A DNA stretch of 64,000 nt from Stappia sp. TSB10P1A. Lineage in GTDB: Bacteria > Pseudomonadota > Alphaproteobacteria > Rhizobiales > Stappiaceae. The notes beneath the pieces are model-generated. The model did no database searches. It was not told where the DNA came from and saw nothing but the letters and a program-made list of their open reading frames with translations. The stretch covers positions 186,001 through 250,000 of the forward strand of contig NZ_FYAU01000018.1 in NCBI RefSeq assembly GCF_900185725.1, in the 5' to 3' direction. This document shows, in pieces, positions 45,460-54,866 of this stretch. The position numbers were made by a program, and so were the translations under genes. Numbering within the stretch: the first letter of the stretch is position 1; every line of letters starts with the position of its first letter.

Positions 45460-45922
45460 GCACTCTGTCCCCCGTTGCCCGCAAACGCCGCGGCACGGCT
45501 GCCGTGCCGCGCGCTTGCCATCAACCCAGTCGCCACTGTAGCGGGGCAAACTTACAGAACCTTTCCGCAAGACACCGGGAGACCGGAGATTTTCGCGCAA
45601 AAGCAGGAGCTTCGGGCAAAGCGGGGCCGCCGGCGCGCACCCCACATGCAAACGCCCGGGGCAAGGCCCGGGCGCCGAAACTGGTGGATCCTCGACAAAA
45701 GCCGAGAATCGAGGGGATGCCGGTTGTCCCCGGCATCCGGCCTCTCAGGATTGCTTGTTGGGGGCGCGCGAATTTTGCGACGAATTTTGCAAAATTCCGT
45801 TCCGAAATCGCCAAAAATTGATACGCGGCTCTACAAATCCGGAAAGTGCATGTCTCCTGCGTCCCTCCCTCAGAGGAGGGCACGAACCTCGACCTGCATG
45901 CCCCTGCCTGGGCCTCTCGGCC
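45460..45922. other. Intergenic stretch upstream of the MscS gene
   Basis: No supported gene. An inverted repeat CGCCCGGG (45653-45660) and CCCGGGCG (45667-45674) could be a terminator on the minus strand for the small peptide gene at 45923-46006. The remainder shows no clear structure. Confidence 0.4.
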
Positions 45923-46006
45923 TCAGAACACGCCGATGACGATGGCACCGACGAAGGCGAATGCCGCACACACGGCCAAGAGATTGATGTTGCGGACAAG
46001 TGTCAT
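45923..46006 (-). CDS. 27-residue membrane peptide
   Basis: A short frame with an excellent Shine-Dalgarno: GGGAGG seven bases before the ATG at 46006. The product begins MTLVRNINLLAVCAAFAF and continues VGAIVIGVF: a short basic N-terminus (Arg5, Asn8) and one hydrophobic helix of about 20 residues with a Cys at 13. It looks like the tiny single-helix proteins common in Hyphomicrobiales; from memory similar sequences exist, but this needs a search. No neighbour suggests its partner. Confidence 0.6.
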   Translation of the reverse strand: MTLVRNINLLAVCAAFAFVGAIVIGVF

Positions 46007-46392
46007 GTTGTGGCCTCCCGCAGTCTCTCGATGGGTGAAGGATAAGTTACCGGGGCCAGCCGGCAAAGCGAAAAAGATGCTGCGTTGCGTCGCAGTCACA
46101 TGGGCGCGGCGTTGGCCTCGTCAGGAATGGCGAGCGCGAGCCGCGGTTTCGCCGGGTGCGTCTCCGGTCATTTGCGCGGGGCAGGCGGAACAGGGGGCCG
46201 GTTGCGCGGCACCGCCAGACAATCCATGCTGCACTGCAGCATCGCGAAAATCGCCTCGCCGCCTCCGCTCCTCTCCCGAAAAGCCCTTAGCTAACAATTC
46301 CCTACCGGAAGTTACAGAGTTCGACCCTGGGTTAACTGGAGAGAAACTGGATCGGTCTATGCTCTGGCGTGAAAGATTTGGAAGGACTTGGG
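46007..46392. other. Intergenic stretch before the second DUF2336 gene
   Basis: About 385 bases without a supported gene between divergent genes; it must hold the promoters of the 27-residue peptide and the DUF2336 gene. No element could be assigned. Confidence 0.4.
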
Positions 46393-47481
46393 ATGAAAAC
46401 TGCGGATCTGACGGAACTGGCGCGTCAGGGGTCGCCGGAGAGCATCGGCGAACTCATCTCGGCGCTGACCGAGCTGTTCCTCAGGGCGGAGAGCCAGGAG
46501 CGTAGCCGGGTCAGTCCGGTGTTCGGCGATGTGGTGCTGCGCGTGCTCGACCGGCTCGACATCCCGGTCCGCAAGCAGATGGCCTCGCGCATGCGCGCCG
46601 AGACGGAGGCGCCGCGCGATCTGTTGAAGGCGCTGGCGAAAGACAGCGAACTGGCCGTCGCCCGGCCGGTGCTGGAGGACGGCGGGCTGCTCAACGACGA
46701 GGACCTGGCCGAGGTCGCCGGAGAGGGGCTGCCGACGCGGCATCTGGCGGTGCTGTGCGAGAGGCAGGGAATCAAGCCGGTGCTGAGCCGGGTGCTCGCC
46801 CAGAAGGGCGACAGCGACGTGCTCTGCGCGCTGCTCGGCAACGAGACCGCCAGGATCGACACGGGGTCGTTCGAGCTGCTGGTCGCCCGCGCCCGCAAGG
46901 ATGCCGGTCTGCAGACGGCGCTGGCGCACCGGCCGGATCTGCCGGAGCCGATCGCGGCGAAGCTGGTGCCGATGCTGTCGCGCGACCTCGCCCAGCAATT
47001 GCGCGAGGAGAACGCCAATCCGGTGCTGACCAAGGCGATGGCCGAGCATTCCGCGCGCGAGATCGAGATCCGCCTGCGCGAGATCGGCGGCGCCAAGTCG
47101 AAGGTCGAGCAACTGATCGAGGGCGCGATCGCCGGCACCGTGCCCGTCGACCAGGCGGTCGTCGCCTTCGCCGACAAGGACCGCGCCTTCGACCTCGGCA
47201 AGGTGCTGGCCGGCCGGGTCGGCTGGCCGGAAAACGTCGTGGTGCCGCTGCTGTCGCGCGAGGACGAGCATCCGCTGTTGGTGCTGGCCCGCATCGCCGG
47301 TGTCTCCGACGAGGCCTATGGCAAGGTCGTGCGGATGCGCGCCAAGAAGATGCGGATGTCGTCGGCAAGCTCGACCGAGTCGGTGCGCCGCTATGCGGCG
47401 CTGACGCTGGAGACGGCGCGCGGCGAGTTCATCGCCATGGCCCGCAAGATGAAGCTGCCGGTGGAGATCGGCCAGGGCTGA
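46393..47481 (+). CDS. DUF2336 protein (copy 2)
   Basis: 362 residues, helical throughout, with the same pattern as the protein at 36105: ELISALTELFLRAES then RVSPVFGDVVLRVLDRLD, a central KDSELAVARPVLEDGGLLNDEDLAE that matches DEIAVARPVLEKSTVLRDSDL of copy 1, and a C-terminal SVRRYAALTLETARGEFI. Sequence identity to copy 1 looks moderate, so they are paralogues rather than a recent duplication. The ATG at 46393 is preferred over the GTG at 46369 because GGAAGGA lies upstream of it. Function unknown. Confidence 0.75.
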   Translation: MKTADLTELARQGSPESIGELISALTELFLRAESQERSRVSPVFGDVVLRVLDRLDIPVRKQMASRMRAETEAPRDLLKALAKDSELAVARPVLEDGGLLNDEDLAEVAGEGLPTRHLAVLCERQGIKPVLSRVLAQKGDSDVLCALLGNETARIDTGSFELLVARARKDAGLQTALAHRPDLPEPIAAKLVPMLSRDLAQQLREENANPVLTKAMAEHSAREIEIRLREIGGAKSKVEQLIEGAIAGTVPVDQAVVAFADKDRAFDLGKVLAGRVGWPENVVVPLLSREDEHPLLVLARIAGVSDEAYGKVVRMRAKKMRMSSASSTESVRRYAALTLETARGEFIAMARKMKLPVEIGQG

Positions 47482-47586
47482 GCCCGGACCTGTCCTCCTT
47501 ACCTTCCGTCCTCCCGAGATCCGTTACCCCCGACAGGCCTGGCCCCGGTCATCCGGCATCGGCCCGGCCCGAACCCTGCGCGGGGC

Positions 47587-48843
47587 TCAGGTTCCCTTCG
47601 CCAGGCACTCCTCCAGCCAGCGCGCGGCGAGCAGCGTCGCCCGGTCGCGGCCGTGCAGCCCGATCAACTGGATGCCGAGCGGCAGGCCGCCCGCCGTCGC
47701 AAGGCCCGGCACGTTGACGCTGGGTCCGCCCATCAGCGTCCAGAGCCGGTTGAAGACGGAGGAGCCGGTGGACGCGAGCCCGGCCGGGGCCGCGCCCGGC
47801 GCGGAGGGCATCATCAGCACATCGACCTGGGTGATCACCTCGGCGAAGGCATGGCGGGCCTGCCGCGCGACCTCCAGGGCCGCGTCATAGGCGGCCGGTT
47901 CGATCAGCGCGCCCTCTTCCAGCGTCTTCATCAGGATCGGGCTGATCAGTTCGGGCGCCGTGTCGACCTCGGCGGCGAGGGCGCGGGTCGCCTCGAAATC
48001 CTGGATGGTCTGGTGGGCGGCGAAGGCCTCGCGGAAGACCGGCGGCAGCGACACGCGGGAGACGGCGGCACCGGCGCGGCCGGCGCGGGCGATGGCGGTG
48101 TCCAGCGCCCCCTGCATGTCGTCGTCGGCCTGGGCCCAGGGCTGCGGATCGACGACGCCGATGCGCGGCGGCAAAGACACCATCGCATCCACCCGCCAGT
48201 CACGCGCCGACAGCACGCTGCCGGCGAAGGCGACGTCGGCGATGCCCTTGCCGAACAGGCCGAGCGTGTCCAGCGTCCAGGAGAAATATTTCAGGCCGAC
48301 GGTCGGCAGATGGCCGAAGGACGGCTTGAAACCGGCGACGCCGCAGAAGGAGGCCGGCCGCACCACCGAGCCGCCGGTCTGGGTGCCGAGGGCCAGCGGA
48401 AAGAAGCCGGCGGCAACGCCGGCGGCGGAGCCGGAGGAGGAGCCTCCCGGCGTGTGCTCGGGATTGTGCGGGTTGCGGGTCGGGCCGGGCTGGAAGAAGG
48501 CGAATTCGGTGGTGACGGTCTTGCCGAGGATCGCGGCGCCGGCACGCTTTGCCAGCGCGACGACGGCCGCGTCGACCGCCGGACGATGGCCGGCATGGAT
48601 CGGCGAGCCGTAGCTGGTCGGGAAGCCGGCCGTGTCGATATTGTCCTTCACGGCGAGCGGCAGGCCCATCAGCGGGCCGCGCGCGGCATGGGCGGCGCGG
48701 CGGGCGGCCTCCAGGTCGTGTTGGACGAAGGCCTGGACCACCGCTTCCTGCCCGGCGATGCGCGCGGCGATCTCGTCGTACAGCGCATCGATGGTCAGCG
48801 TCCCGGCATCCAGCGACCGGGCAAGATCAAGGGCAGACAGCAT
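47587..48843 (-). CDS. Amidase-signature hydrolase
   Basis: 418 residues. LPLAVKDNIDTAGFPTSYGS contains catalytic Lys66, TPGGSSSGSAAGVAAG (131-146) the cis-Ser region, and GTQTGGSVVRPASF (153-166) the nucleophile Ser159; this is the Ser-cisSer-Lys triad of the amidase signature family. The family hydrolyses amides, including GatA, fatty acid amides and nitrile-pathway amides. No GatB or GatC gene is adjacent, so it is a free amidase. The substrate is unknown. GGAGGAAA precedes the ATG. Confidence 0.9.
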   Translation of the reverse strand: MLSALDLARSLDAGTLTIDALYDEIAARIAGQEAVVQAFVQHDLEAARRAAHAARGPLMGLPLAVKDNIDTAGFPTSYGSPIHAGHRPAVDAAVVALAKRAGAAILGKTVTTEFAFFQPGPTRNPHNPEHTPGGSSSGSAAGVAAGFFPLALGTQTGGSVVRPASFCGVAGFKPSFGHLPTVGLKYFSWTLDTLGLFGKGIADVAFAGSVLSARDWRVDAMVSLPPRIGVVDPQPWAQADDDMQGALDTAIARAGRAGAAVSRVSLPPVFREAFAAHQTIQDFEATRALAAEVDTAPELISPILMKTLEEGALIEPAAYDAALEVARQARHAFAEVITQVDVLMMPSAPGAAPAGLASTGSSVFNRLWTLMGGPSVNVPGLATAGGLPLGIQLIGLHGRDRATLLAARWLEECLAKGT

Positions 48844-48956
48844 GGTTTCCTCCGCTCAGCGGGGGACGATCATCACCACATACGGCCGGGCCGCAAGTGT
48901 TTTCAGGTGGATACACGCAGCGGCTGCCGCAAGCCGGGAAGCGCGGCAAACGCGAA

Positions 48957-48983
48957 ACGGCCCGGCGGGAGGAGCCGGGCCGT
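48957..48983 (-). terminator. Terminator after the BA14K gene at 49015
   Basis: ACGGCCCGGC (48957-48966) pairs with GCCGGGCCGT (48974-48983). On the minus strand it is followed by TTTCG, a short T-tract. Confidence 0.65.
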
Positions 48984-49014
48984 TCGGGGAGGGGCCGTCA
49001 GCGGGCTTGCGCCC

Positions 49015-49536
49015 TTACTGGCAGAAGCGCTGCTGGCCCTGATAGGTCGTGTAGGTGCCGGTGTTCGGGTTGAAGCTCCGGTACTTGGCCGCGCAATAGG
49101 AATACCATTCCGGGGTATAGGGCTGCAGGGTGCCGCGGGTCACCACCACCGGCGGGGCCGGGGTGTAGGGATTGCTGCGGTCGGCCGGGTCGAAATAGAC
49201 GGTGCCGCGCGGGGGCAGCGGATCGCGGTAGATGTATTCCGGCTCATAGACCGGCTGCGGCGCGCTGAGCGCCGATCCGAGGATCGCGCCGGCGGCAAGG
49301 CCGATCACGCCGGCGGCAACGGCCGCGCCGACATCGTTGCCGCGATTGCCGCGATGATGGCGATAGTCCGGACCCGGGCGGTGCGGACGGTATACCCGGT
49401 GATGCTTGTAGCCGCCGCCATTGCCCCAGCCATGGCGGCCGTCGCGGGCCTCGGCGGAAGGGGCGAGTGCCGGCACGAGCAGGGCGCCGGCAAGCGCAAC
49501 GGCAAGAGCGCGGGCAGAGAGTTGCTTCAGGGCCAT
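49015..49536 (-). CDS. BA14K-family exported protein (copy 2)
   Basis: 173 residues with a signal peptide (cleavage after SAEA, about residue 30). The middle has a His/Arg-rich stretch, then a hydrophobic Gly/Ala helix (AAVAAGVIGLAAGAILGSAL). The C-terminal BA14K motif is YSYCAAKYRSFNPNTGTYTT ending in RFCQ, with two Cys. Probably anchored in or near the membrane by the Gly/Ala helix. The next gene upstream on the same strand is another member. Confidence 0.85.
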   Translation of the reverse strand: MALKQLSARALAVALAGALLVPALAPSAEARDGRHGWGNGGGYKHHRVYRPHRPGPDYRHHRGNRGNDVGAAVAAGVIGLAAGAILGSALSAPQPVYEPEYIYRDPLPPRGTVYFDPADRSNPYTPAPPVVVTRGTLQPYTPEWYSYCAAKYRSFNPNTGTYTTYQGQQRFCQ

Positions 49537-49668
49537 GGGTCGTTCCTTCCAGTGGCTTTAAGTGTTCATGGGGCGACAGTGCCACCCGGCGCTTGAACGT
49601 CGACTGAGACGCCCGTTCATCTGGCGTTCAGGTTTCGCAGGCTGCCGCCAGGGGCCGCGCACCGCCAC

Positions 49669-50223
49669 TCAGCGGCAGAAGCGATAGCGGCCCGAATAGG
49701 CGAGATAGTATCCGGTGTTGGGGTTAAAGCTTCGATATTTGCGGGCGCAATAGGCGTACCACTGCGGCGTCCAGGGAGCGTGCGCACCGCGGACGACGCG
49801 GGACGGGGCAACCGGATAGGGGGCGACATAGCGCGGGGCCGCGAGCCCCTGGCCGAGGATGGCGCCGGCGGCAAGGCCGAACACCGTCGCCGCCCCGGCG
49901 CCGAAATAGACGCCGCTGCCGCCATAGCGGTAGTTCCAGTCGTCGCGATAGGGCCGATAGTGCCGCTGGACCCGGTAGTGCCGCTGCGGCCGATAGTGGC
50001 GATGCGCGCGGTGGCCGCCCCAATGCCGGCCGCCCCGGTGCTGACCGCCCCGGTATGGGCCACCCCGGTGCTGGCCGGCATGGTTGCCGACAGGGATGAC
50101 GGTCTCGGCGGCGGCGGGGCGCGGCGCGGTGATGTCGACGGCGAGCGCGAGCACGGCGGTGAGGACGCCCCTGACGATCCAGGAGGTCAGTCGCCCCGCG
50201 CGGCGGGCGGCGTTTGCGGCCAT
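49669..50223 (-). CDS. BA14K-family exported protein (copy 3)
   Basis: 184 residues with a signal peptide (cleavage near PAAAE, about residue 40) and a long His/Arg/Tyr-rich linker with repeated RHYRP units. A Gly/Ala helix (AATVFGLAAGAILGQGLAA) and the BA14K motif YAYCARKYRSFNPNTGYYLA ending in RFCR follow. Very close to copy 2 in the motif, so the pair looks like an old tandem duplication; copy 1 at 21522 is more divergent. Envelope function unknown. Confidence 0.85.
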   Translation of the reverse strand: MAANAARRAGRLTSWIVRGVLTAVLALAVDITAPRPAAAETVIPVGNHAGQHRGGPYRGGQHRGGRHWGGHRAHRHYRPQRHYRVQRHYRPYRDDWNYRYGGSGVYFGAGAATVFGLAAGAILGQGLAAPRYVAPYPVAPSRVVRGAHAPWTPQWYAYCARKYRSFNPNTGYYLAYSGRYRFCR

Positions 50224-50419
50224 GGCAGGCCTCCCTTGGAAAGGTGTCTGCCGTCATACCATTGCTCGCAATGTGGCGACAGCAAGGCCCGGACGCCCGG
50301 CCCGGCCGTCGCCGGCCATTGCTTTCCGGCCGCGGCACGGGCAAAACACCGGCAGCCACGCGCTGCCGCGCCAGCCAGTTCGACCCATCCTGCGACCCCG
50401 AAACGAGCAGAGCTCCGCC

Positions 50420-51184
50420 ATGGCTGAAGACGACCGGCCGGAGGTGATCCGGCCCACCGACGACGAGGCGCGGCATCTGTCGCGCCGGCTGATGCGGCTG
50501 GCGCGCTACGGCGCGCTCGGCGTGCTCGACCCGGCCGACGGCATGCCCTTCGTCTCGCGCGTCGGCCTTGCCACCGAAATGGACGGCACGCCGGTGATGC
50601 TGGTCTCGCGGCTGTCGCAGCACACGGGGGCGATCCTCGCCGATCCGCGCTGCTCGCTGCTGGTCGGCGAGCCGGGCAAGGGCGACCCGCTGGCGCATCC
50701 GCGCCTCAGCCTGGTCGGCCGGGCAGAGCGGATCGATCCGGCGGATCCGGCGCACGCGGCCGTGCGGCGGCGCTATCTGCTGCGCCACCCGAAGGCCCAG
50801 CTCTATGTCGACTTTCCCGATTTCGCCTTCTTCCGCATCGTCCCCGAGCGCGCGAGCCTCAATGGCGGTTTCGGCAAGGCCTATCACCTGACGGCGGAGG
50901 ACCTGCTGCTGTCGGGAGAGGTCCTGGCGGAGCTCGCCGCCGCCGAGGCAGGGGCGGTCGAGCACATGAACCAGGATCATCTCGACGCGGTTCGGCTCTA
51001 CGCGCAGACGCTGGCGAAGGCGCGGCCCGGCCCCTGGCGCCTGTCCTCGCTCGATCCGGCGGGGCTCGATCTCGTCGACGGCGACAGGGTGGCGCGGCTC
51101 GACTTCGACCCGCCGCTGGAAAGCGCGGGCGAGCTGCGCCCGCGCCTGGTCGCCCTTGCGAAACGGGCCAGGGCTGGTGAATGA
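50420..51184 (+). CDS. HugZ-type pyridoxamine-phosphate-oxidase-fold protein
   Basis: 254 residues. Split-barrel domain of the PNP-oxidase type (YGALGVLDPADGMPFVSRVG, SQHTGAILADPRCSLLVGEP, PRLSLVGRAERI), then the C-terminal DUF2470 domain beginning EHMNQDHLDAVRLYA. This order is that of HugZ and related heme-binding or heme-degrading proteins, so a heme role is plausible. No heme-uptake gene is adjacent. The ATG at 50420 is used since upstream in-frame codons fall in the leader of the divergent BA14K gene. Confidence 0.85.
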   Translation: MAEDDRPEVIRPTDDEARHLSRRLMRLARYGALGVLDPADGMPFVSRVGLATEMDGTPVMLVSRLSQHTGAILADPRCSLLVGEPGKGDPLAHPRLSLVGRAERIDPADPAHAAVRRRYLLRHPKAQLYVDFPDFAFFRIVPERASLNGGFGKAYHLTAEDLLLSGEVLAELAAAEAGAVEHMNQDHLDAVRLYAQTLAKARPGPWRLSSLDPAGLDLVDGDRVARLDFDPPLESAGELRPRLVALAKRARAGE

Positions 51185-51235
51185 TCCGGAACCGGGCCGA
51201 AGCGCCGGCCGACTGCTGAGGAGAGAGCCTGCACC

Positions 51236-52153
51236 GTGACCGCGACCGTGACCCGCACCCCGACCCTGCCGCCGCGCGTCGTCGCCGCTCTGTTGCTCCT
51301 GCTGACCATGGTGGGCGCAAGCCCGGCCGCGGCCTATCAACTGGAGCCGTTCAAGGACCGGCTGTTCGCCTATCCGGGATTGCTGGCCGGCAAGGCGGAC
51401 GACGCCTTCGTCATCGTCGACTACGACAAGCGCCGCGACATCCACCAGCGCGACAAGGAGTGGGAGCGCGAGGTCTTCGGCGAATATGTCTCGATGCGGC
51501 CGAGCAGCTCGCAGAAGGACCTGAAGCTGACGGCCGGCGGGCGGACGATCACCTATATGCGGGTCGGCGAGCCGCGCGGCGCGCGCAGCATCGTCATCTA
51601 TGTGCATGGCCAGGGCGGCAACCGCTTCCAGGGCATGAACGACGTCAGCTTCGGCGGCAATTTCAACCGCATCAAGAACCTGATGGTGCGCAATTCCGGC
51701 CTCTACATGACGCTGGACGTCAAGGATTTCGACGCGCGCGGGGCGGGCGACGTCAAGGCATTGATGCAGCACTATGTGAGCCAGGCGCCGCAGGCGCGGG
51801 TCTATGTCGCCTGCGGCTCGATGGGCGGCTTCCTGTGCTGGCGGCTGGCGCGCGACAGCGGCGCGGCGGCGATGATGGGCGGCATGCTGCTGATGGGCTC
51901 GACCTGGGACGAGGACTTCCTGTCGAGCGGCACGTTCCGCTCCGGGCGGCTGCCGATCTATTTCGGCCATGGGAGCTGGGACGAGGTCTATAACTGGAAG
52001 CGGCAGGCCGCCTTCTACGAGCGGCTGAAGGCGCGCAAGTCCGACTATCCGGCGCGCTTCGTGCTGTTCGAGACCGGCACCCACGGCACGCCGATCCGCA
52101 TGACCGACTGGCGGCTGGTGCTCAACTGGATGTTCGCGGCGGCGGGCAGGTAG
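51236..52153 (+). CDS. Exported alpha/beta hydrolase
   Basis: 305 residues from a GTG start with GGAGAGA upstream. Signal peptide with cleavage near SPAAA (about residue 33). An alpha/beta hydrolase fold: IVIYVHGQGGNRFQG (oxyanion), ARVYVACGSMGGFLCWRLA with nucleophile Ser in GSMGG, and a late His in FETGTHGTPIRMTDW. The acid is probably in SWDEVYNW. Substrate unknown; possibly an ester or lipid in the periplasm. Confidence 0.78.
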   Translation: MTATVTRTPTLPPRVVAALLLLLTMVGASPAAAYQLEPFKDRLFAYPGLLAGKADDAFVIVDYDKRRDIHQRDKEWEREVFGEYVSMRPSSSQKDLKLTAGGRTITYMRVGEPRGARSIVIYVHGQGGNRFQGMNDVSFGGNFNRIKNLMVRNSGLYMTLDVKDFDARGAGDVKALMQHYVSQAPQARVYVACGSMGGFLCWRLARDSGAAAMMGGMLLMGSTWDEDFLSSGTFRSGRLPIYFGHGSWDEVYNWKRQAAFYERLKARKSDYPARFVLFETGTHGTPIRMTDWRLVLNWMFAAAGR

Positions 52154-52250
52154 GGGAGCACGGTGGCGGCGGCGTGGTGCTGTTGCCGCAACCGGATGCG
52201 GGCCGCCCGGTGGGACGGCCCGCTGCCATCGGCTTCCGCGATCGGTGCGG

Positions 52251-52583
52251 CTACTTCCAGACCACGTCCTTGTTGCGGACGGTGATCGTCGTCATGTTGC
52301 AATAGTCGATATTGGCGTCGACATAGGTGCCGTCGGTGAAGTCGATGCGGGTGCGCACGGTGCACTCGCCCTCATTGGTGCCGAAGTCCATCTCGAACGT
52401 GTCGCCCGGCAGGATGATCTCATCGAGCCAGTTGTCGCTCCACACGCCGTTTTCCTGGGTGCGGAACGAGGTGACATTGGCGGCCGAGCGGTTTTCCAGA
52501 TCGAACTTCCACTCGGTCGCCGCAGCGGTGCCGGCGGTGACCAGCAGCAGGGTCACGGCGGCCAGAATTGTTTTTGCGGTCAT
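52251..52583 (-). CDS. Small exported protein of unknown function
   Basis: 110 residues with a signal peptide (cleavage after GTAAA, about residue 22). The mature part is beta-rich: KFDLENRSAANVTSFRTQE, SDNWLDEIILPGDTFEMDFG, and two Cys (GECTVRT, DYCNMTT) that may form a disulfide. The motif order looks like a conserved but unnamed family of small periplasmic proteins. It lies between convergent and divergent genes and has no operon partner. Confidence 0.6.
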   Translation of the reverse strand: MTAKTILAAVTLLLVTAGTAAATEWKFDLENRSAANVTSFRTQENGVWSDNWLDEIILPGDTFEMDFGTNEGECTVRTRIDFTDGTYVDANIDYCNMTTITVRNKDVVWK

Positions 52584-52695
52584 ACGACTAGCCCCAGGGT
52601 CAAGCGCGGCTCCATTGCCGGCGCAAGACGATACAGCCGGGCTGTTTCCCTTGAAAAGCGGATAATTTTTCCGCCTGACCGGCGCGAACCGGGCG

Positions 52696-52761
52696 GCCGT
52701 CAGGCCGCCCGGATGTTGCGCAGGCCAGGGCAGCCGTCAGGCCGCCCGGATGTTGCGCAGG
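52696..52761 (-). repeat. Duplication of the chemoreceptor 3' end, 37-bp period
   Basis: A 29-bp sequence occurs at 52696-52724 and 52733-52761. The second copy encodes the last residues LRNIRAA and the stop (52737-52739) of the chemoreceptor; the first is a downstream copy with its own stop triplet (52700-52702). Confidence 0.95.
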
Positions 52762-54500
52762 AAGGTGGCAAGCTCGTGCTGCAGGGCGCTGGACTGCTGC
52801 GACAGCACGCCGACGGTGGACAGCACCTGGCGGGCGCCGGAGCTTGAGTCCATGGCGCTTTCACGCACGGTGGAGATGCTGCGGGTGATCTCGTCGCTGC
52901 CCTGTGCCACCTCGTGGACATTGCGGGCGATTTCGGCGGTCACCGCGTTCTGCTCCTCGATCGCCGAGGCGATGGCCGAGATCTGGCCGTTGATCTGGCC
53001 GATGGCGGCGACCACCGCCTCGATGGCGGAGGAGGTGAGGGCGGCGCCCGACTGCATGTCGCCGACCTGGCGGCTGATGTCCTCGGTCGCCCGTCCGGTC
53101 TGGTTGGCCAGCGCCTTGACCTCGCCGGCGACCACGGCAAAACCCCTGCCGGCCTCGCCGGCCCGCGCCGCCTCGATGGTGGCGTTGAGGGCGAGCAGGT
53201 TGGTCTGCTCGGCGATGTCGTTGATGAGCTTGACCACGGCGTCGATCTTGCGGGCGGAGGCGGAGAGCGCGCCGACCGTCTGGCTGGAGCTGCGGGCATT
53301 CTCGGAGGTGGTGCCGGCGGCGCCGAGGGCGGCGGTCACCTGGCGGCTGATCTCGCCGATGGAGGCGGAGAGCTCTTCGGCCGCCGAGGCGACGGTCTGG
53401 ACGCCGCGGCTCGATTCCTCGGCGGCGGCCGCGACCGTATTGGCGGTGCCCGAGGTCTCGTTGGCGTTCTTCGCCAGCATCTGCGCTGTGGCTTCCAGCT
53501 CCTTCACGACGGTTGCGATACTGTCGGAAACGCCCTTGACCGTGGTCTCGAGACTGTCGGCAAGGCGGAGCGTTGCCGCGCGCTTCTCGTGCTCGATGCG
53601 CTCTTCCTCTTCCCTCGCCTGCTCCTGCAGGCGCCGGATCTCGATGGTCTTCTCGCGGAAGGACTCGAACGCCACGGCGAGTTCGCCGATCTCGTCGCGG
53701 CTGCGCACGGCGATCTGCACGCTGGTGTCGTCCTGCGCCAGCCGGTTGAGCGCATGAACGACGGCGCGCAGCGGCCGGCTGATGCCGAAGATCGAGAGCA
53801 GCAGGGCGATGGCGAGCCCCGCCGTCAGGGCGAAGAGCGACACGGTCGCCATGATCTTCAGCCCGTGCAGCTCGTGCGCCTTGGCCTCGCGGGCGGAGTC
53901 CTCGGTGAACCTGTTGAGATCAGCGGTCAGCGCCGCCAGTTCCGCGTTCAGCGCCTGCTGCTCGCGCTCCAGTTCCACCGCGACAGTCGAGGCCCTGGCG
54001 ATGTCCCCGGCACCGATCCGGTCGATGACCTCGCGGATGTGCCGGTCGTAGGTCTGGTGTTCCGTCTCGATGCGCTTCAACTGCGCCAGCACGGCCTCGT
54101 ATTTCAGCCGGTGCTCCGGCGTCGTCGCGAGCTTGATGCCGTGCTCGGCCAGGTCTTCCGCCTGGAGGATCTCCGCCTGGACGGTCGCAGCCAGCCTCGT
54201 CAGGCCGGCTGTCAGGTCGGCGATCGTGCCGGTGGCCTCGGACGCCTTCAGATCGGCGGCCCTCAGCAGCCGTTCCAGCAGCAGCGCCTGCTCCATCTGG
54301 TGCAGGGTGACATTGGTGACGTTCACCGTCAGGGGAATGGTCTCCTCGGCAATCTCCGTCAGTTCCTCGCCGATCTTCTGCATTTGCAGGAGACCGGTTG
54401 CGGCAATGACGAGCATCATTGCCCCGAGGAACGCGACGAGGCCGAGAATTTTCGCGGCGATTGAGCGCAGGCGGCTGGTTCGGTGGCGCGAAGAGATCAT
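52737..54500 (-). CDS. Methyl-accepting chemotaxis protein (second)
   Basis: 587 residues. Helix 1 at about 15-37 ([20 protein letters not shown]), a helical periplasmic sensor of about 170 residues, helix 2 at about 219-239 ([22 protein letters not shown]), HAMP at about 240-292, and the signalling domain with hairpin tip [20 protein letters not shown] and [19 protein letters not shown]. Sequence around the tip is nearly identical to the receptor at 33720. Ligand unknown. Transcribed from an AT-rich promoter region at 54501-54760. Confidence 0.93.
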   Translation of the reverse strand: MISSRHRTSRLRSIAAKILGLVAFLGAMMLVIAATGLLQMQKIGEELTEIAEETIPLTVNVTNVTLHQMEQALLLERLLRAADLKASEATGTIADLTAGLTRLAATVQAEILQAEDLAEHGIKLATTPEHRLKYEAVLAQLKRIETEHQTYDRHIREVIDRIGAGDIARASTVAVELEREQQALNAELAALTADLNRFTEDSAREAKAHELHGLKIMATVSLFALTAGLAIALLLSIFGISRPLRAVVHALNRLAQDDTSVQIAVRSRDEIGELAVAFESFREKTIEIRRLQEQAREEEERIEHEKRAATLRLADSLETTVKGVSDSIATVVKELEATAQMLAKNANETSGTANTVAAAAEESSRGVQTVASAAEELSASIGEISRQVTAALGAAGTTSENARSSSQTVGALSASARKIDAVVKLINDIAEQTNLLALNATIEAARAGEAGRGFAVVAGEVKALANQTGRATEDISRQVGDMQSGAALTSSAIEAVVAAIGQINGQISAIASAIEEQNAVTAEIARNVHEVAQGSDEITRSISTVRESAMDSSSGARQVLSTVGVLSQQSSALQHELATFLRNIRAA

Positions 54501-54813
54501 TTTTCAAAACCTTGTGTTGAGAATCGGCGTCAAGTCGTCAATCGTCAAGGTTGCAGCTTCGACACTGATGCAGGTTTCCGTGCGCCTCATGATCCTCATC
54601 GCCAATTAACAAAAACATAAAATAACCTGAAGTTGCATATAAATAATTTGAAATATTTTTTAGTTCAGTTGGTTGCATCGTAAAAATTGCCTAAGTCTTT
54701 TTTCATCAAAATCAATGTATTTGTATTTTCCCTTATGGAATCATCGGCGATAAGCGCCATCGCAATCTGGGTATTTATTAGAAAAAGCTTATAGCGTGCG
54801 GCAGTCGCAAAAA
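54501..54813. other. AT-rich intergenic stretch between two genes
   Basis: No supported gene. 54600-54780 is markedly AT-rich (for example AATAATTTGAAATATTTTTT near 54642), the leader and promoter of the chemoreceptor on the minus strand. Confidence 0.55.
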
Positions 54814-54837
54814 AAACCGCCCCGAACGGGGCGGTTT
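54814..54837 (-). terminator. Rho-independent terminator of the Tim44-like gene
   Basis: A perfect inverted repeat AAACCGCCCCG-AA-CGGGGCGGTTT with a run of T on the minus strand (the eight A at 54809-54816). It ends the Tim44-like gene. Confidence 0.9.
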
Positions 54838-54866
54838 CAAAGGTCGCGCGGAGCGTCCGGAGAGGC

